Shown: positions 15,264-25,888, numbered from the stretch's first letter. The stretch: 64,000 bases of DNA from Clostridia bacterium (GCA_028684095.1 JAQUGQ010000002.1:81605-145604), one strand, 5' to 3'. Made by a program: numbers and translations. Notes: generated from the letters alone by a model not told the origin.

Positions 15264-18200
15264 TTATAAATCTAAAAAATTTAGTTGTGAGGATTTAGGC
15301 ATGTTTTTAAAACATCCGTTTTTTTCAAGAACCTCTATTGATACTTTTCCAAGTTTAGCCTTTATTTGAACATCTTCTATTGATTCAAATTTTCCTTGTT
15401 TCCTAGCTTCTATTAATTTTTCAGCATCAACACCTCCAAAACCTGTAAGTGCAGTAAGTGGTGGTCTGATTCCTTCTTCTTCAACTAAAAATTTATTAGA
15501 TAAAGATAAATAAATATCAACAGGTAAAAATTTAATTTCTCTTTCATACAATTCATTTATTACCTCTAAAACTGTTAATGTATCCTTATCAGTTTGTGAC
15601 AGATTTTCTCTAGATTCATAATCCTTTATAGCATTTTTTACAATGTCTTTTCCATTTAACATTATATCAGAAATAAAACTATTAGCTCTTACAGTCAAAT
15701 AAGTAGCATAAAATTCCTTTTTGTAATATACTTTAAAATATGCAATTCTATATGCCATCATAACATATGCTGCTGCATGAGCTTTAGGAAACATATATTT
15801 AATTTTTTTACAGGAATCTATATACCAATCAGGTACATTTGCTTGTATCATAGCCTTTTCCATTTCTTCGGTTAACCCTTTACCCTTTCTAACATTTTCC
15901 ATTGTTTTAAATGCTATTGAAGGTTCTTCTCCCATCTGTATTAAATATATCATTATGTCATCTCTAGTACATATAGCTTCTTTTAAAGTTGCAACTTTAT
16001 TTTCAATTAAAGTCTGAGCATTACCAATCCAAACATCTGTACCATGAGATAACCCAGATATTCTAATTAGTTCGCCAAATGTCGTTGGTTTCGTATCTAT
16101 AAGCATTTGTCTTACAAATTTAGTTCCAAATTCAGGAACAGCAAATGTTCCTGTTTCAGAGTTTATTTGTTCCTTAGTTACCCCTAATACTTCAGTAGAA
16201 GAAAATAATGACATTACCTTTTTTTCATCAAGTGGTATAGTAAGTGGATTTACTCCCGTTAAATCTTGTAACATACGTATCATAGTTGGATCATCATGTC
16301 CAAGTATATCTAATTTAAGTAAATTATCATGTATTGAATGAAAATCAAAATGAGTTGTAATTGATTTAGCAAACACATCATCAGCTGGTTTTTGTATTGG
16401 GCAAAAATCATAAATTTCTTTATCTTTTGGTACTACTATAATTCCACCAGGATGCTGACCAGTAGTTCTTTTTATACCTGTACATCCCCTAGATATCCTG
16501 TTTATTTCTGGCATTAATATAGGTTTTTGTTTTTCATCATAATATTTTCTAACAAATCCATATGCTGTTTTATCTGCTATTGTTCCAATAGTACCCGCTC
16601 TAAATGTTTTAGATTTGCCAAATAATAATTCTGTATGATTATGAGCCTTCGATTGATAATCTCCAGAAAAATTTAAATCTATGTCAGGTGATTTATCACC
16701 TTTAAATCCTAAGAAGGTTTCAAATGGTATATCCATACCATTTTTATTCATTTGTATATTACAATTAGGACACATTTTATCATCTAAATCTATACCTGTA
16801 GTAAGTGTTGTATTTGGAAATTCACTATATTTACATTTAGAACATATATAATGAGCTGGAAGAGGGTTTACTTCTGTAATACCTGTCATTGTCGCTACAA
16901 ATGAAGAACCAACAGATCCTCTTGATCCGACTAAATATCCATTTTCATTAGATTTTATAACTAGTTCTCTAGCTATTATATACATGACAGCAAAACCATA
17001 CTTTATTATAGGTACTAATTCTTTTTCAAGTCTTTTTTCCACTATTTCAGGTAATTTTTCACCATATATTTCTCTTGCACTTTCATATGATATTTTTTTT
17101 ATATTTTCTTCACTTCCTTCAATAGAAGGGGGATATGTACCATCTGGAACAGGTTGTATATTTTCACACATATCAGCTATTTTATTCGTATTAGTAACCA
17201 CTATCTCTTCTATTTTTTCTTTATCTAAATAGTAGAACTCTTTTCTCATTTCATCTGTAGTTCTAAAATATAAAGGTGCTTGTTTATCAGCATCACTGTA
17301 ACCTTGTCCTGACATTATAATACGTCTATATATTTCATCTTCTGGATTTAAAAAATGTGCATCTGTAGTCGCAACTACCGGTATGTGTAACTTATCTCCT
17401 AAATCAATAATGCGTTTATTTACATCAATTAAATCTTGAATCCCATTTACTTTTCCATTATCTATATAAAATTGATTATTACCTAAAGGCTGTATCTCTA
17501 AATAATCATAATATTTTGCTATATCTACAATTTCAGATTCCTCTTTTTTATTTATAATTGCCTGATACAATTCACCTAATTCACAAGCTGATCCCACAAT
17601 AAGTCCTTCTCTATATCTATTTAACAGAGATCTAGCTATCCTAGGTTTTTTATGAAAATTAAAAAGATGTGAAAATGATATTAATTTATATAAGTTTTTA
17701 AGTCCTATATAATTTTTAGCAAAAATTATAACATGATTATAAGGTATGTTTTTTATTTCCTTATCTATCACTGAATATACATATCCTTTGATGTTTAAAC
17801 CTTTTTTATTAATATCCTTAATCATTTGGTTAAATATTTCTGTAGTAGCTCTAACATCGTTTATTGCTCTATGAGCACCTTCTAATGGAATACCCATATT
17901 TTGAGCTATTGTCCCTAATTTATGATTTTCATAATATTCATATAATTCACGTGATATAGCCAATGTATCTATAGCCTTATTTTCTATCTTTAAATTATAT
18001 TCTTTTGCAAAATGTGTAACAAATCCCAAATCAAAAGATGAATTATGTGCAACTAATACACTTCCTTTAGTAAACTCAATAAATTTAGGTAATACTTCAT
18101 CTATTTTAGGTGCATTTTCTACCATAATATCAGTTATATGTGTAATTTCCTGAACTTGTTTAGGTATTGGCCTCTCTGGGTTAACAAATGTACTAAATTC

Positions 18201-19572
18201 TTCTATTATTTTGCCGTCCTTTACTTTAGCAATAGCTATCTCTGTTATTCTATCTATCCCTGGTTTAAAACCTGTTGTTTCTAAATCAAATACACAATAA
18301 GTATCTGAAATAACAAACTCAGGTTCAACATCTACAACTAGATAACCTTCAACCCCATAAATAACTTTTGTTTTAGCAGCTGCTAGTCCGGCCTTCCTTT
18401 ATTTCTTTATAGAAAGCTTTCGATATAGCTTGATGAGCTTCTGGAAATGATTGAGCAACACCATGATCTGTAATAGCTATAGCCTTATGTCCCCATTTTA
18501 TTGCCTCGTTTACTATGCTAGTAGCAGAAGATATACCATCCATAGCGCTCATCTGAGTATGAATATGTAATTCTACTCTTTTTTGCAGCGATGTATCTTT
18601 TCTTTTTTCAGGTTTTTCTGCTTCTACTATGCTATTTATCATTATAGTTAATTCATTACTAAAAGTATCAATTTTAGGATTTCCCATTAATTTTACATAT
18701 TCACCAACTTCTAATCTTGAACCAATTTTTTCTATATCATTATCATTCAAAAACATTTTACAAGAAATAGTACTTGTTAAATCAGTAATATCAAGCATAA
18801 CTAACATTTTACCTGACTTTAATTTTCTTATATCTTTAAAACATATCTCTCCTGATATACATGCCCTATCATAGCCATCATTTAGTTTAACAATTTTATC
18901 TTCTAATTCACTAGAAATATTTTTTCCTATTATAACGTAAGATGGCATATTACTTTCAAATTTTGGTTTAGGCTCTCTATTTGAATATTGTAAATATTTT
19001 TCGTTTTTGGATAAATTAGTATTTACTTGCACATTATTAAAATCAGGTATACTTTCTACTATATTTATTTCAACTAATTTAGGTTTAACAAGTTCTTGTT
19101 GTGCTATTCCTTTCATATCTTCAAACTTAACATTAATACTTTTACCAAATTTGATTTGAATGCACTTACATATATATTCATCAATCCTTTTTAATTTTAG
19201 AAACTTTGAATATGGTTTATTCAAAGTAATTGTTAAATTACTATTTATATTTATATCAGCATTTTCAAATAATTCTTTTGTATATGAAACAATCTTATTT
19301 ACATCATTAAATACATCTCTTATATTTTCTACTGTAAGTTGTTCTATTATCCCAAAATATTTATAATTTACCTTAAAGTTTTTTAGTTCATATATTTCAC
19401 ATGCTTTTTTTTCAAAATCATTTATATCCTTTAAGGAAATATTAAGATTACTAGAAGCTTCCAACACAACAGAGTTTAATTTTTTTGAAAATTTAACTTC
19501 ATCTACATTTGCATTTAGAAAGTCATTTGATAACTCTATATTATTAAATACATCTTTAACAGTTTTTTGCAA
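15264..19572 (-). CDS. polC: DNA polymerase III alpha subunit PolC, interrupted by a one-base frameshift
   Basis: Gram-positive replicative polymerase. The first frame (19572-18373, TTG start behind GGAGGTGG) carries the N-terminal region, an OB fold and the start of the PHP domain (ELHIHTQMSAMDG, ITDHG). It then ends after KEIKEGRTSSC. The next frame enters upstream of 18373 (AGLAAAKTKVIYGVEG), carries the DEDDh exonuclease (FDLETTGF...AHNSSFD), the rest of PHP, a zinc-binding CSKC...CPNC segment, the polymerase motif PDIDLNF and the C-terminal domains, and stops at 15264. Removing one G near 18388-18396 restores a continuous protein of about 1,435 residues, the normal PolC length. As the gene is essential, a sequencing or assembly error is more likely than a true mutation. 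Last gene of frr-cdsA-rseP-polC. Confidence 0.93.
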
Positions 19573-19661
19573 CTATAATCCACCTCCTTTTATTAAAGAA
19601 AGCAAAATAAATACCAAATATGTTATTTATTTTGCTTTTATATTTTTCTTTAGTAAAAACT

Positions 19662-20906
19662 TTAAAATATTCTAACTATATCTTTATACGTAACAACAAT
19701 TGTTAAAAGTATTAAAGCACCAAACCCAACAAAAGAAACAAACGCTTCAAACTGTACCGGTATCTTTCTTCTTATAATTGATCCTATTAATACAAATAAG
19801 ATTTTTCCTCCATCAAGTGGTGGAAAAGGAAGTAGATTAGCGATACCTATTGCTAAACTTATAATCGCTAGAATATTTAAATATTCTAATATTCCTGTGG
19901 TTTTAGAAACTACAACACCTATCCCAACTATACTAGAAACATCATCTAGCATTACTTTTCCTTTAAATAAATCTACATAAGAGTTTACAACTGTACTTAT
20001 TATTTTTATAGACTTATCAAAAGCATACACTAATGTTGTATTTACAGACTTTGTATCATATATTCCTAAATCAAATTGCTTTTGAGCATCAGGTGTTAAT
20101 GATTTTGTTAAATTTTCACCGTTTCGATCTATTACTATTATCATTTCATTATTTGCATTTTGTTTTATTAAATTTATAATATCAGTAGCATTGTTTACAG
20201 TGTTACCATTTATCTGAGTAATTATATCACCTGATTTTATACCTGTTTTTTCTGCTTGTTTACCAGCTCTTACAGTATCTATTTTATTTGTTCCTTTTGT
20301 ATCATCAGATACAAAAGATGCTCCTATATATCCTATATCTTTTACCGCATTTGTAAATTCAACTTCCTTTATTATTCCATCTCTAATATATTCTATTTTT
20401 GTAACATCACTATCTGTATAATTAGTATTCATTAAATCTTGTGCTAATGTTGTTCTATCTCCATTGATTTTAGTAATTTTATCACCAGCTAATAAACCAG
20501 CTTTTTCAAGAACAGAATTACTTGTAAACTCTTTAATTTCAGTCGTATATGTCGGAACACTAAATGAAATTGACATTAGTATTATAAATGCTAGTAATAT
20601 ATTAAAAACCACTCCCATTACTAATACTATAATTTTTGATAATGCATTTTTATTAGAGTAAGAATTCGATTTGTTAGATTCTTCTCCTTCTCCTTCAATC
20701 ATAACATAGCCACCAAGTGGTATCCATCTCAAAGTATACATTGTTTCTTTAAATTTCTTTTGCACTATTTTTGGACCAAAACCTATTGAAAATTCATTTA
20801 CACCAACTTTCAGTAATTTTGCTGCAATAAAATGTCCAAATTCATGTATTGTTGCTACTACACATAATATTACAATTAATTTTATTATTGCTATTATTAT
20901 AATCAA
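19662..20906 (-). CDS. rseP: RIP zinc metalloprotease, RseP/RasP family
   Basis: A 414-residue site-2 intramembrane protease (M50). The zinc site HEFGH (residues 21-25) lies in the first transmembrane helix, and the second motif, NLLPFPPLDGGK, is near the C-terminus. Two PDZ-like regions lie in between (SVLEKAGLLAGDKITKING and AEKTGIKSGDIITQING). Such proteases release membrane-bound anti-sigma factors and clear signal-peptide remnants. It lies between cdsA and polC as in other Firmicutes. The usual dxr is missing between cdsA and rseP, and ispG and proS are not seen before polC. Confidence 0.94.
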   Translation of the reverse strand: MIIIIAIIKLIVILCVVATIHEFGHFIAAKLLKVGVNEFSIGFGPKIVQKKFKETMYTLRWIPLGGYVMIEGEGEESNKSNSYSNKNALSKIIVLVMGVVFNILLAFIILMSISFSVPTYTTEIKEFTSNSVLEKAGLLAGDKITKINGDRTTLAQDLMNTNYTDSDVTKIEYIRDGIIKEVEFTNAVKDIGYIGASFVSDDTKGTNKIDTVRAGKQAEKTGIKSGDIITQINGNTVNNATDIINLIKQNANNEMIIVIDRNGENLTKSLTPDAQKQFDLGIYDTKSVNTTLVYAFDKSIKIISTVVNSYVDLFKGKVMLDDVSSIVGIGVVVSKTTGILEYLNILAIISLAIGIANLLPFPPLDGGKILFVLIGSIIRRKIPVQFEAFVSFVGFGALILLTIVVTYKDIVRIF

Positions 20907-20921
20907 ATTTTACACATCTCC

Positions 20922-21749
20922 TTAATTAAACATATATATTTTCAAAAATATATACATTACTGGTGCAACAAAAAGCATACTATCAAATCTATCTAGAATT
21001 CCTCCATGACCTGGAATTATATTACCAAAATCCTTTATATTACAATATCTTTTTATTGCCGAGGCAGATAAATCACCAAATTGACCCGCTATACCTGCAA
21101 TTACACCTGCAGCCAACATATATATAATGTTCATATTCATACTAAAGTATGCATTACCAATATATGTTAGTATAGTAAAGCATAGAATCACTCCTAATAT
21201 TCCACCAATTGAACCTTCAATAGTTTTTTTAGGACTAATCTCTATACACAATTTATTTTTTCCATATTTTGTACCTATAAAATATGCAAAAGTATCACTT
21301 GCAAATGCAGCTATAAATACATAAAGTATTAAAAATCTACCATTTTGCATCATAAGTATTGATTTCAAAAACGAAAACATAAATGGTATATATATTAGTG
21401 AAAATACTGTAATTGCTACATCTACTATTGTTCTTTTTAAATTTGTTAATATAATATACATAAATATTATTATCAAAAGTGCTGGCAATGCTATTTTTGT
21501 AATTAACATTTTATCCTGATCTGGTATAATTCCACCCATTAAGAACATTGTTAAACACCCTAGATACCCTACCCATGATATTGGTTTATAACTAGCATTT
21601 TTAAATGCCTTATTATATTCATATATACCTAATATAGACAAAGTTGTTATAACACATGTATCTACAAATGTTGAATCAAATAGACCTATTAGTATAAGAA
21701 CTAACAAAAAAATTGCACCAGATAATATTCTTCTCTTCAAACAAATCAA
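20922..21749 (-). CDS. cdsA: phosphatidate cytidylyltransferase
   Basis: A 275-residue polytopic membrane enzyme making CDP-diacylglycerol from phosphatidate and CTP. It has about eight hydrophobic segments and the C-terminal CDP-DAG synthase signature (SASAIKRYCNIKDFGNIIPGHGG then ILDRFDS) carrying the metal-binding Asp residues. It begins only about ten bases after the frr stop. In most bacteria uppS (undecaprenyl diphosphate synthase) lies between frr and cdsA; it is absent here. Confidence 0.94.
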   Translation of the reverse strand: MICLKRRILSGAIFLLVLILIGLFDSTFVDTCVITTLSILGIYEYNKAFKNASYKPISWVGYLGCLTMFLMGGIIPDQDKMLITKIALPALLIIIFMYIILTNLKRTIVDVAITVFSLIYIPFMFSFLKSILMMQNGRFLILYVFIAAFASDTFAYFIGTKYGKNKLCIEISPKKTIEGSIGGILGVILCFTILTYIGNAYFSMNMNIIYMLAAGVIAGIAGQFGDLSASAIKRYCNIKDFGNIIPGHGGILDRFDSMLFVAPVMYIFLKIYMFN

Positions 21750-21758
21750 CCCTTACCT

Positions 21759-22307
21759 TTATATTTCCATTATTTCTTTTTCTTTAACATCAGTTACTTT
21801 ATCTATATTTTGTATATATTTATCAGTAATTTTTTGAATTTTTTCTTCATTCATATCTAATTCATCTTCTGTCATTTCAGAAGCCTTTTGTTTAGCCTTA
21901 GCTAAATCCATAGCATCTCTTCTTGTATTTCTTATAGCTACTTTAGCATCTTCTCCAAGTGATTTAATTTCTTTAGCTAAATCTTTTCTTCGTTGCTCAT
22001 TTAATTCAGGAAATATCAATCTAATAGATACCCCATCATTTATTGGATTGATACCAATTCCTGCTTTATTTATTGCTTTTTCGATTGCAGAAAGTATACT
22101 CTTATCCCATGGTATTATTTGGATTTGTCTAGCTTCTGGAACAGCAATTGTTCCCACTTGATTTATTGGTGTATTCATCCCATAATAATCAACTTCTACT
22201 TTATTTAAAATTGCAGGATTTGCTCTTCCGGCTCTTATATTAGCAAATTCCTCAACTAGATAATCAATAGCTTTTTCCATCTTTTGCTCAATTATATTAT
22301 AATCCAT
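21759..22307 (-). CDS. frr: ribosome recycling factor
   Basis: A 182-residue RRF that splits the post-termination ribosome with EF-G. The ATG of MDYNIIEQKMEKAI is preferred because GGGAGG lies seven bases upstream. The family signature FANIRAGRANPAIL and the C-terminal segment VAIRNTRRDAMD are present. It is the first gene of frr-cdsA-rseP-polC and has its own promoter. pyrH, usually upstream, is missing; the upstream gene is a HAD-like protein ending in a terminator. Confidence 0.96.
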   Translation of the reverse strand: MDYNIIEQKMEKAIDYLVEEFANIRAGRANPAILNKVEVDYYGMNTPINQVGTIAVPEARQIQIIPWDKSILSAIEKAINKAGIGINPINDGVSIRLIFPELNEQRRKDLAKEIKSLGEDAKVAIRNTRRDAMDLAKAKQKASEMTEDELDMNEEKIQKITDKYIQNIDKVTDVKEKEIMEI

Positions 22308-22334
22308 TTTTATTCCTCCCAAAAATTATATCTA

Positions 22335-22363
22335 CATTATACAATTAAATGCTTAAAAAATCA
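22335..22363 (-). promoter_or_regulatory. sigma-A promoter of the frr operon
   Basis: TTGATT (22363-22358) and TATAAT (22340-22335) on the minus strand are spaced by 17 bases, just downstream of the preceding gene's terminator. Confidence 0.7.
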
Positions 22364-22385
22364 ATAGTAATTGTATATAAATACA

Positions 22386-22420
22386 AAAAGAACTAGAAAA
22401 AATATAATTCTAGTTCTTTT
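22386..22420 (-). terminator. terminator of the UMPH-1-like gene
   Basis: AAAAGAACTAGAA and TTCTAGTTCTTTT form a 13-bp stem with a T-run on the minus strand. Confidence 0.8.
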
Positions 22421-22461
22421 ATAAAATTAACTTGTTATGATAATGTAGTTATAATATTAAT

Positions 22462-23244
22462 TTAAATATTATTCATTTTCTTTACTAGTAAATCAAATGA
22501 TGTGTTATGTGTGCATATTATATTAAAATAATTTAGAAACGTATCAAAATTTTCATTTATATTCTTATCTAAAAAAACAATTTTTATTGAATCTTTTAAT
22601 TTTGCTTTAGATAACATATTAATATCATTTATACTACTAGCTAACAATATACAATTTGTTTTGTTTTTTATTAAATCTTTAATATCATTAGATATTGAAG
22701 ATTCATTTTTATTCAACGGATGAATTATTTTATTCATATCAGTATCAAAAAGTATACTATTTGATATTATATAAATATTATCATAATCACAATTATTATA
22801 GCTTAGAAAAAAATTTATAATTTCAGAAATTCCATCTGATACTATTATAACAGGAATATTTTTTTCATACGTAAGCTTTAAAAAGTTTTTTACACCTTCT
22901 CTAATATTTATATTAATTTTTTTACAAATACAACGTTTTATTTTATTATCATCAATATTTAGTTCTTTATATAAATCAATATTTTCTTTCCATACATTTT
23001 TAATACAATCACATTTATCATCAAAACCTAATTTACTATCTAATTCTATGGATTTACATTTAAAATTTAAATCTTCGATTTTTTTCATACAAGCTTTTTT
23101 TAACTTTATATTACTAGTAATTACACTCCATGTATCAATACTATTATTATTAGTTATAACATTATCAAAGTTAACTAAAAAATAAATAGAATCAATTTCA
23201 AGTTTTTTAAGTTTGTCTTTAGTATTATCATCTATGTATATCAA
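22462..23244 (-). CDS. HAD-like protein resembling pyrimidine 5'-nucleotidase (UMPH-1), degenerate active site
   Basis: A 260-residue protein whose layout matches the UMPH-1/NT5C3 branch of the HAD superfamily: motif I at NFDNVIT (about residues 25-31), the segment REGVKNFLKL, motif II at IIVSDG, and a late motif at SSINDINML. The nucleophilic first Asp of the DxD motif is replaced by Asn, and motif III lacks the usual GDxxxD spacing. Catalysis is therefore doubtful. The gene is very AT-rich with a lysine/asparagine-heavy product. It is a single-gene unit ending in a strong terminator. Family assignment is tentative. Confidence 0.5.
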   Translation of the reverse strand: MIYIDDNTKDKLKKLEIDSIYFLVNFDNVITNNNSIDTWSVITSNIKLKKACMKKIEDLNFKCKSIELDSKLGFDDKCDCIKNVWKENIDLYKELNIDDNKIKRCICKKININIREGVKNFLKLTYEKNIPVIIVSDGISEIINFFLSYNNCDYDNIYIISNSILFDTDMNKIIHPLNKNESSISNDIKDLIKNKTNCILLASSINDINMLSKAKLKDSIKIVFLDKNINENFDTFLNYFNIICTHNTSFDLLVKKMNNI

Positions 23245-23435
23245 AGCGATACGCCTCCTAACATAATAATTGTATATATTAATTATAATTATTCTTATTA
23301 TATCATAAAATTTTACATTTACAAATAATTTATGGGAAATACAGAATATTTGGCATAAAAAGTAGTATTTTAGTTGTTAATATAATGAAAAATATTCCAA
23401 GCTCCCTCGAACTTAATAAAAAGCATTATACAAAT

Positions 23436-23466
23436 TGAACTGAATCCAAAAAGTTAGACACTTTTT
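23436..23466. repeat. truncated copy of the 5704-5746 palindrome
   Basis: TGAACTGAATCCAAAAAG, TTAGACA and CTTTTT repeat the left arm, loop and inner right arm of the element at 5704-5746 with one C to T change. The outer right arm is absent. It lies 14 bases after the stop of the gene at 23480, seen in that gene's direction. Confidence 0.6.
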
Positions 23467-23479
23467 ATTACAAAGGAAA

Positions 23480-24103
23480 TTAATTCAGATTCTTATCTAT
23501 AATGTCTGTAGAAATTGTATTATTCTTTGTTAATTCTTTAATACGTCTGTATGCTTCTCCCCAATTATCAATATCATACAGTTTAGAATTTTCTGATATT
23601 TTCTTTGAATTTTTTTCTCGAAAATATAATGCATTAATACCATTTTCAGTGGCATCTTCACATACATCTGGTGAATCATCTAAAATTATACTAATTCCAT
23701 TTTCCAAACATACTTTTGTTTTATCATCTGTTTTCCAAAAATACTTATCAAACACTAATCCACTTTTTTCAAACATTTCTTTTACAACAGTACTTGCTTC
23801 TTCATGTATTAATCCTCGATTAGAAATAACACATAGTTCATATCCTTCGTCTTTTAATCTTTTAATTATTTCTATTGCCAATGGATTAAATGGTGTAACC
23901 TTTGTTAATTCCACGAAATATTTATCAGCGAAATATTTTAGTTCTTCAGATGTCCAATCGTATCTTTGTTTAACTTTAAGTGCTTGTCTATCTCTTACTC
24001 CATTTTTATTAAGATCACAAAAGTCATATAACTCAGCATATGCTCTAACTACATTCATGTAATCTAATATAACTCCATCTACATCAATACCTATTTTAAC
24101 CAC
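23480..24103 (-). CDS. HAD-superfamily phosphatase resembling 5'(3')-deoxyribonucleotidase
   Basis: A 207-residue HAD enzyme with a complete set of motifs: DVDGVILD (residues 7-14, nucleophile and acid/base Asp), CVISNRG (motif II, about 92-98), a lysine in DDKTKV and the acidic motif ILDDSPDVC (about 140-148). The arrangement resembles the NT5C/YorS group acting on nucleoside monophosphates, but substrate cannot be told from sequence. It is a single gene between the UMPH-1-like gene and the SpoVT-C-like gene. A truncated IS3-like repeat follows its stop. Confidence 0.75.
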   Translation of the reverse strand: MVKIGIDVDGVILDYMNVVRAYAELYDFCDLNKNGVRDRQALKVKQRYDWTSEELKYFADKYFVELTKVTPFNPLAIEIIKRLKDEGYELCVISNRGLIHEEASTVVKEMFEKSGLVFDKYFWKTDDKTKVCLENGISIILDDSPDVCEDATENGINALYFREKNSKKISENSKLYDIDNWGEAYRRIKELTKNNTISTDIIDKNLN

Positions 24104-24436
24104 ATTCTACCTCCAATTATATATATTATATCATATCATAAAAAAATTTTAATTACAATCCTTTAAAGTTAAAATATCATTTAAAGTTTATTGTATAGTA
24201 GGTTTCATATATTAACAAGTTTTTTAATAGCAAATAATAACATTTGTCGAATTCAGACGAACGATTATTCTTATAAAAAGTTGACTTATCAATTGTTAAA
24301 TGTTAAAATATATTAGTGATAAAAATTGAAAAGTAACTATTAAAAACAATCATTAAATTAAATATTAAGTAAAAAGTTAAAAGATATACAATTTAATTAA
24401 GTTGTTATTATACATCAATTAGTATATAATAAGGCC
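24104..24436. other. 333-base AT-rich gap, no gene seen
   Basis: The gap lies between two minus-strand genes. It must hold the promoter of the gene ending at 23480 and the 3' end of the gene at 24437, but I see no convincing hairpin, RNA gene or ORF with a ribosome binding site. Confidence 0.5.
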
Positions 24437-24850
24437 TTAATATTTTGAATCTCTTATAAAAAGTTCTACAAATTCAAGTGTAGTTTTGGCATATTTTAAA
24501 TTTATTTCCTCATAATAAGTGCAATTATGCGTATTTATTAATGTACCAAAAACTTTATTATCTATAATAATAGGTAAAATTATTTGAGTAATATATTTAA
24601 TATCTTTTGATTGTTCATTATATATTGGAATAACTTTATCATCACTTAATATAACATTTTTATTAGAATCATTGTTAAACAATAATGCTTGTTTTAATAG
24701 TTCTAGACTTATTTCTTTATTTTCAACATTTGAAAATAACTCCGAAGCAGCATATAATACATTTTCTAAATCTGTTATATAGATTGTACTTCCAAAACTT
24801 AATTTTACCGAAATATCTATAAATTTTTTAAATTTTTCTTTTAATATCAT
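24437..24850 (-). CDS. GAF-like protein resembling the C-terminal domain of SpoVT
   Basis: A 137-residue single-domain protein. The order of elements (STIYITDLENVLYAASELF, a helix with an ELLKQAL segment, then IILPIIIDNKVFGTLINTHN and a final helix) matches the GAF domain of SpoVT and related regulators. The N-terminal AbrB-type DNA-binding domain of SpoVT is absent, so it may sense a ligand or act through a partner. A consensus promoter (24877-24905) precedes it. The assignment rests on fold-level similarity read by eye. Confidence 0.5.
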   Translation of the reverse strand: MILKEKFKKFIDISVKLSFGSTIYITDLENVLYAASELFSNVENKEISLELLKQALLFNNDSNKNVILSDDKVIPIYNEQSKDIKYITQIILPIIIDNKVFGTLINTHNCTYYEEINLKYAKTTLEFVELFIRDSKY

Positions 24851-24876
24851 TGGGCACCTCTTTCTTCATTAAACAT

Positions 24877-24905
24877 ATTATAACATTTATGGATAAAAAA
24901 GTCAA
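24877..24905 (-). promoter_or_regulatory. sigma-A promoter of the SpoVT-C-like gene
   Basis: TTGACT (24905-24900) and TATAAT (24882-24877) on the minus strand are spaced by 17 bases. Confidence 0.75.
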
Positions 24906-24987
24906 ACTAATATGAATATTTTATCTTCTTGATGAGTAGTTAAATTATTTTAAATAAGATAGTATAATAATACCTGAGGTGTCTATT

Positions 24988-25344
24988 ATGCAAGAATATT
25001 TGAAATTTTATAAAAGAGAAAAAACAAATAAGAAAGTTGTAGAAATTGATTATACATTATATGAAAAATTACAATACCTATCAGGCGAAATATACGATGC
25101 AAATATAAATCAATTAATATGTGCATGCATAAACGTTTACTACTCTTATGTAGAAGAAAATAATAATCTATATATAGCAGAGAAAAACAAAACAGATATT
25201 ACTGTTATGCGTACAGTTTCATTTAGAGAATCAGAATATAAAAAATTGGAATCTCTAAAAGGAAAATATAGCGTTTCAATTTACCGTCTACTTAATTCTG
25301 CTATAAAATACGTATTGGATAAATCAGATATTATAATGAAATAA
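24988..25344 (+). CDS. small protein with two tandem ribbon-helix-helix-like segments
   Basis: A 118-residue protein starting at the ATG of MQEYLKFYKREK behind GAGGTG. Two internally similar blocks are visible: KVVEIDYTLYEKLQYLSG to ACINVYY, and MRTVSFRESEYKKLESLKG to AIKYVL. Each has one beta strand followed by two helices, the layout of ribbon-helix-helix DNA-binding domains. One polypeptide would then supply both halves of an RHH dimer. A TATAAT lies at 24963-24968 with a weak -35. The next gene, 55 bases on, may be cotranscribed. I do not recognise a named family. Confidence 0.5.
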   Translation: MQEYLKFYKREKTNKKVVEIDYTLYEKLQYLSGEIYDANINQLICACINVYYSYVEENNNLYIAEKNKTDITVMRTVSFRESEYKKLESLKGKYSVSIYRLLNSAIKYVLDKSDIIMK

Positions 25345-25399
25345 CTATTAATTCTATTTGCTAATAAGTAAAAATTTATAAAATATGGAGTGATATAAT

Positions 25400-25888
25400 T
25401 TGATATTAATAATAGATAAAAATAAAATTGAACTAACCGCTATATCAAGAAATGTTACAACGATTAATGATATTAAAATTAAATTTAATTCAAGTACTAT
25501 TCAAGATATACTCAGCATTGCTTATATTAATAGCAGATATATAAACGATATGCGTGAAAATGGTACTGAAGGTCTTTTAGCTTTAAAAAATAGAGTTTTG
25601 GTTTTAATGGGAAAAAAAATCAAGTTTATTATAAAAAAAGAAGAGTTTTTAGAACTACTTTATAAAGAATTTAATATAGAACATGAATTGTTTTTAGGTG
25701 CTTGGAATTGTAAAATCAATAATATTACTGTCGAAAATCAATTATATTATAACAATGGAGTAATTTTTGAAAAAACAAAAGAAAGTTATTTGAGTGAAAT
25801 GGTAATGCATTATTCAGTTACTTCTACTATGGATACATATTTAAATCCATATATTGATGAAAAGAAAAATGTTATTAATAGTACATAG
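25400..25888 (+). CDS. uncharacterised protein, 162 residues
   Basis: The predicted start is TTG, seven bases after GGAGTG. The product is MILIIDKNKIELTAISRNVTTI to NVINST, an alpha/beta protein without signal peptide or membrane segment. I recognise no motif or family. It follows the tandem RHH-like gene on the same strand by 55 bases and is closed by a strong terminator, so the two may form one operon. An autoregulated pair is possible but unsupported. Confidence 0.55.
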   Translation: MILIIDKNKIELTAISRNVTTINDIKIKFNSSTIQDILSIAYINSRYINDMRENGTEGLLALKNRVLVLMGKKIKFIIKKEEFLELLYKEFNIEHELFLGAWNCKINNITVENQLYYNNGVIFEKTKESYLSEMVMHYSVTSTMDTYLNPYIDEKKNVINST

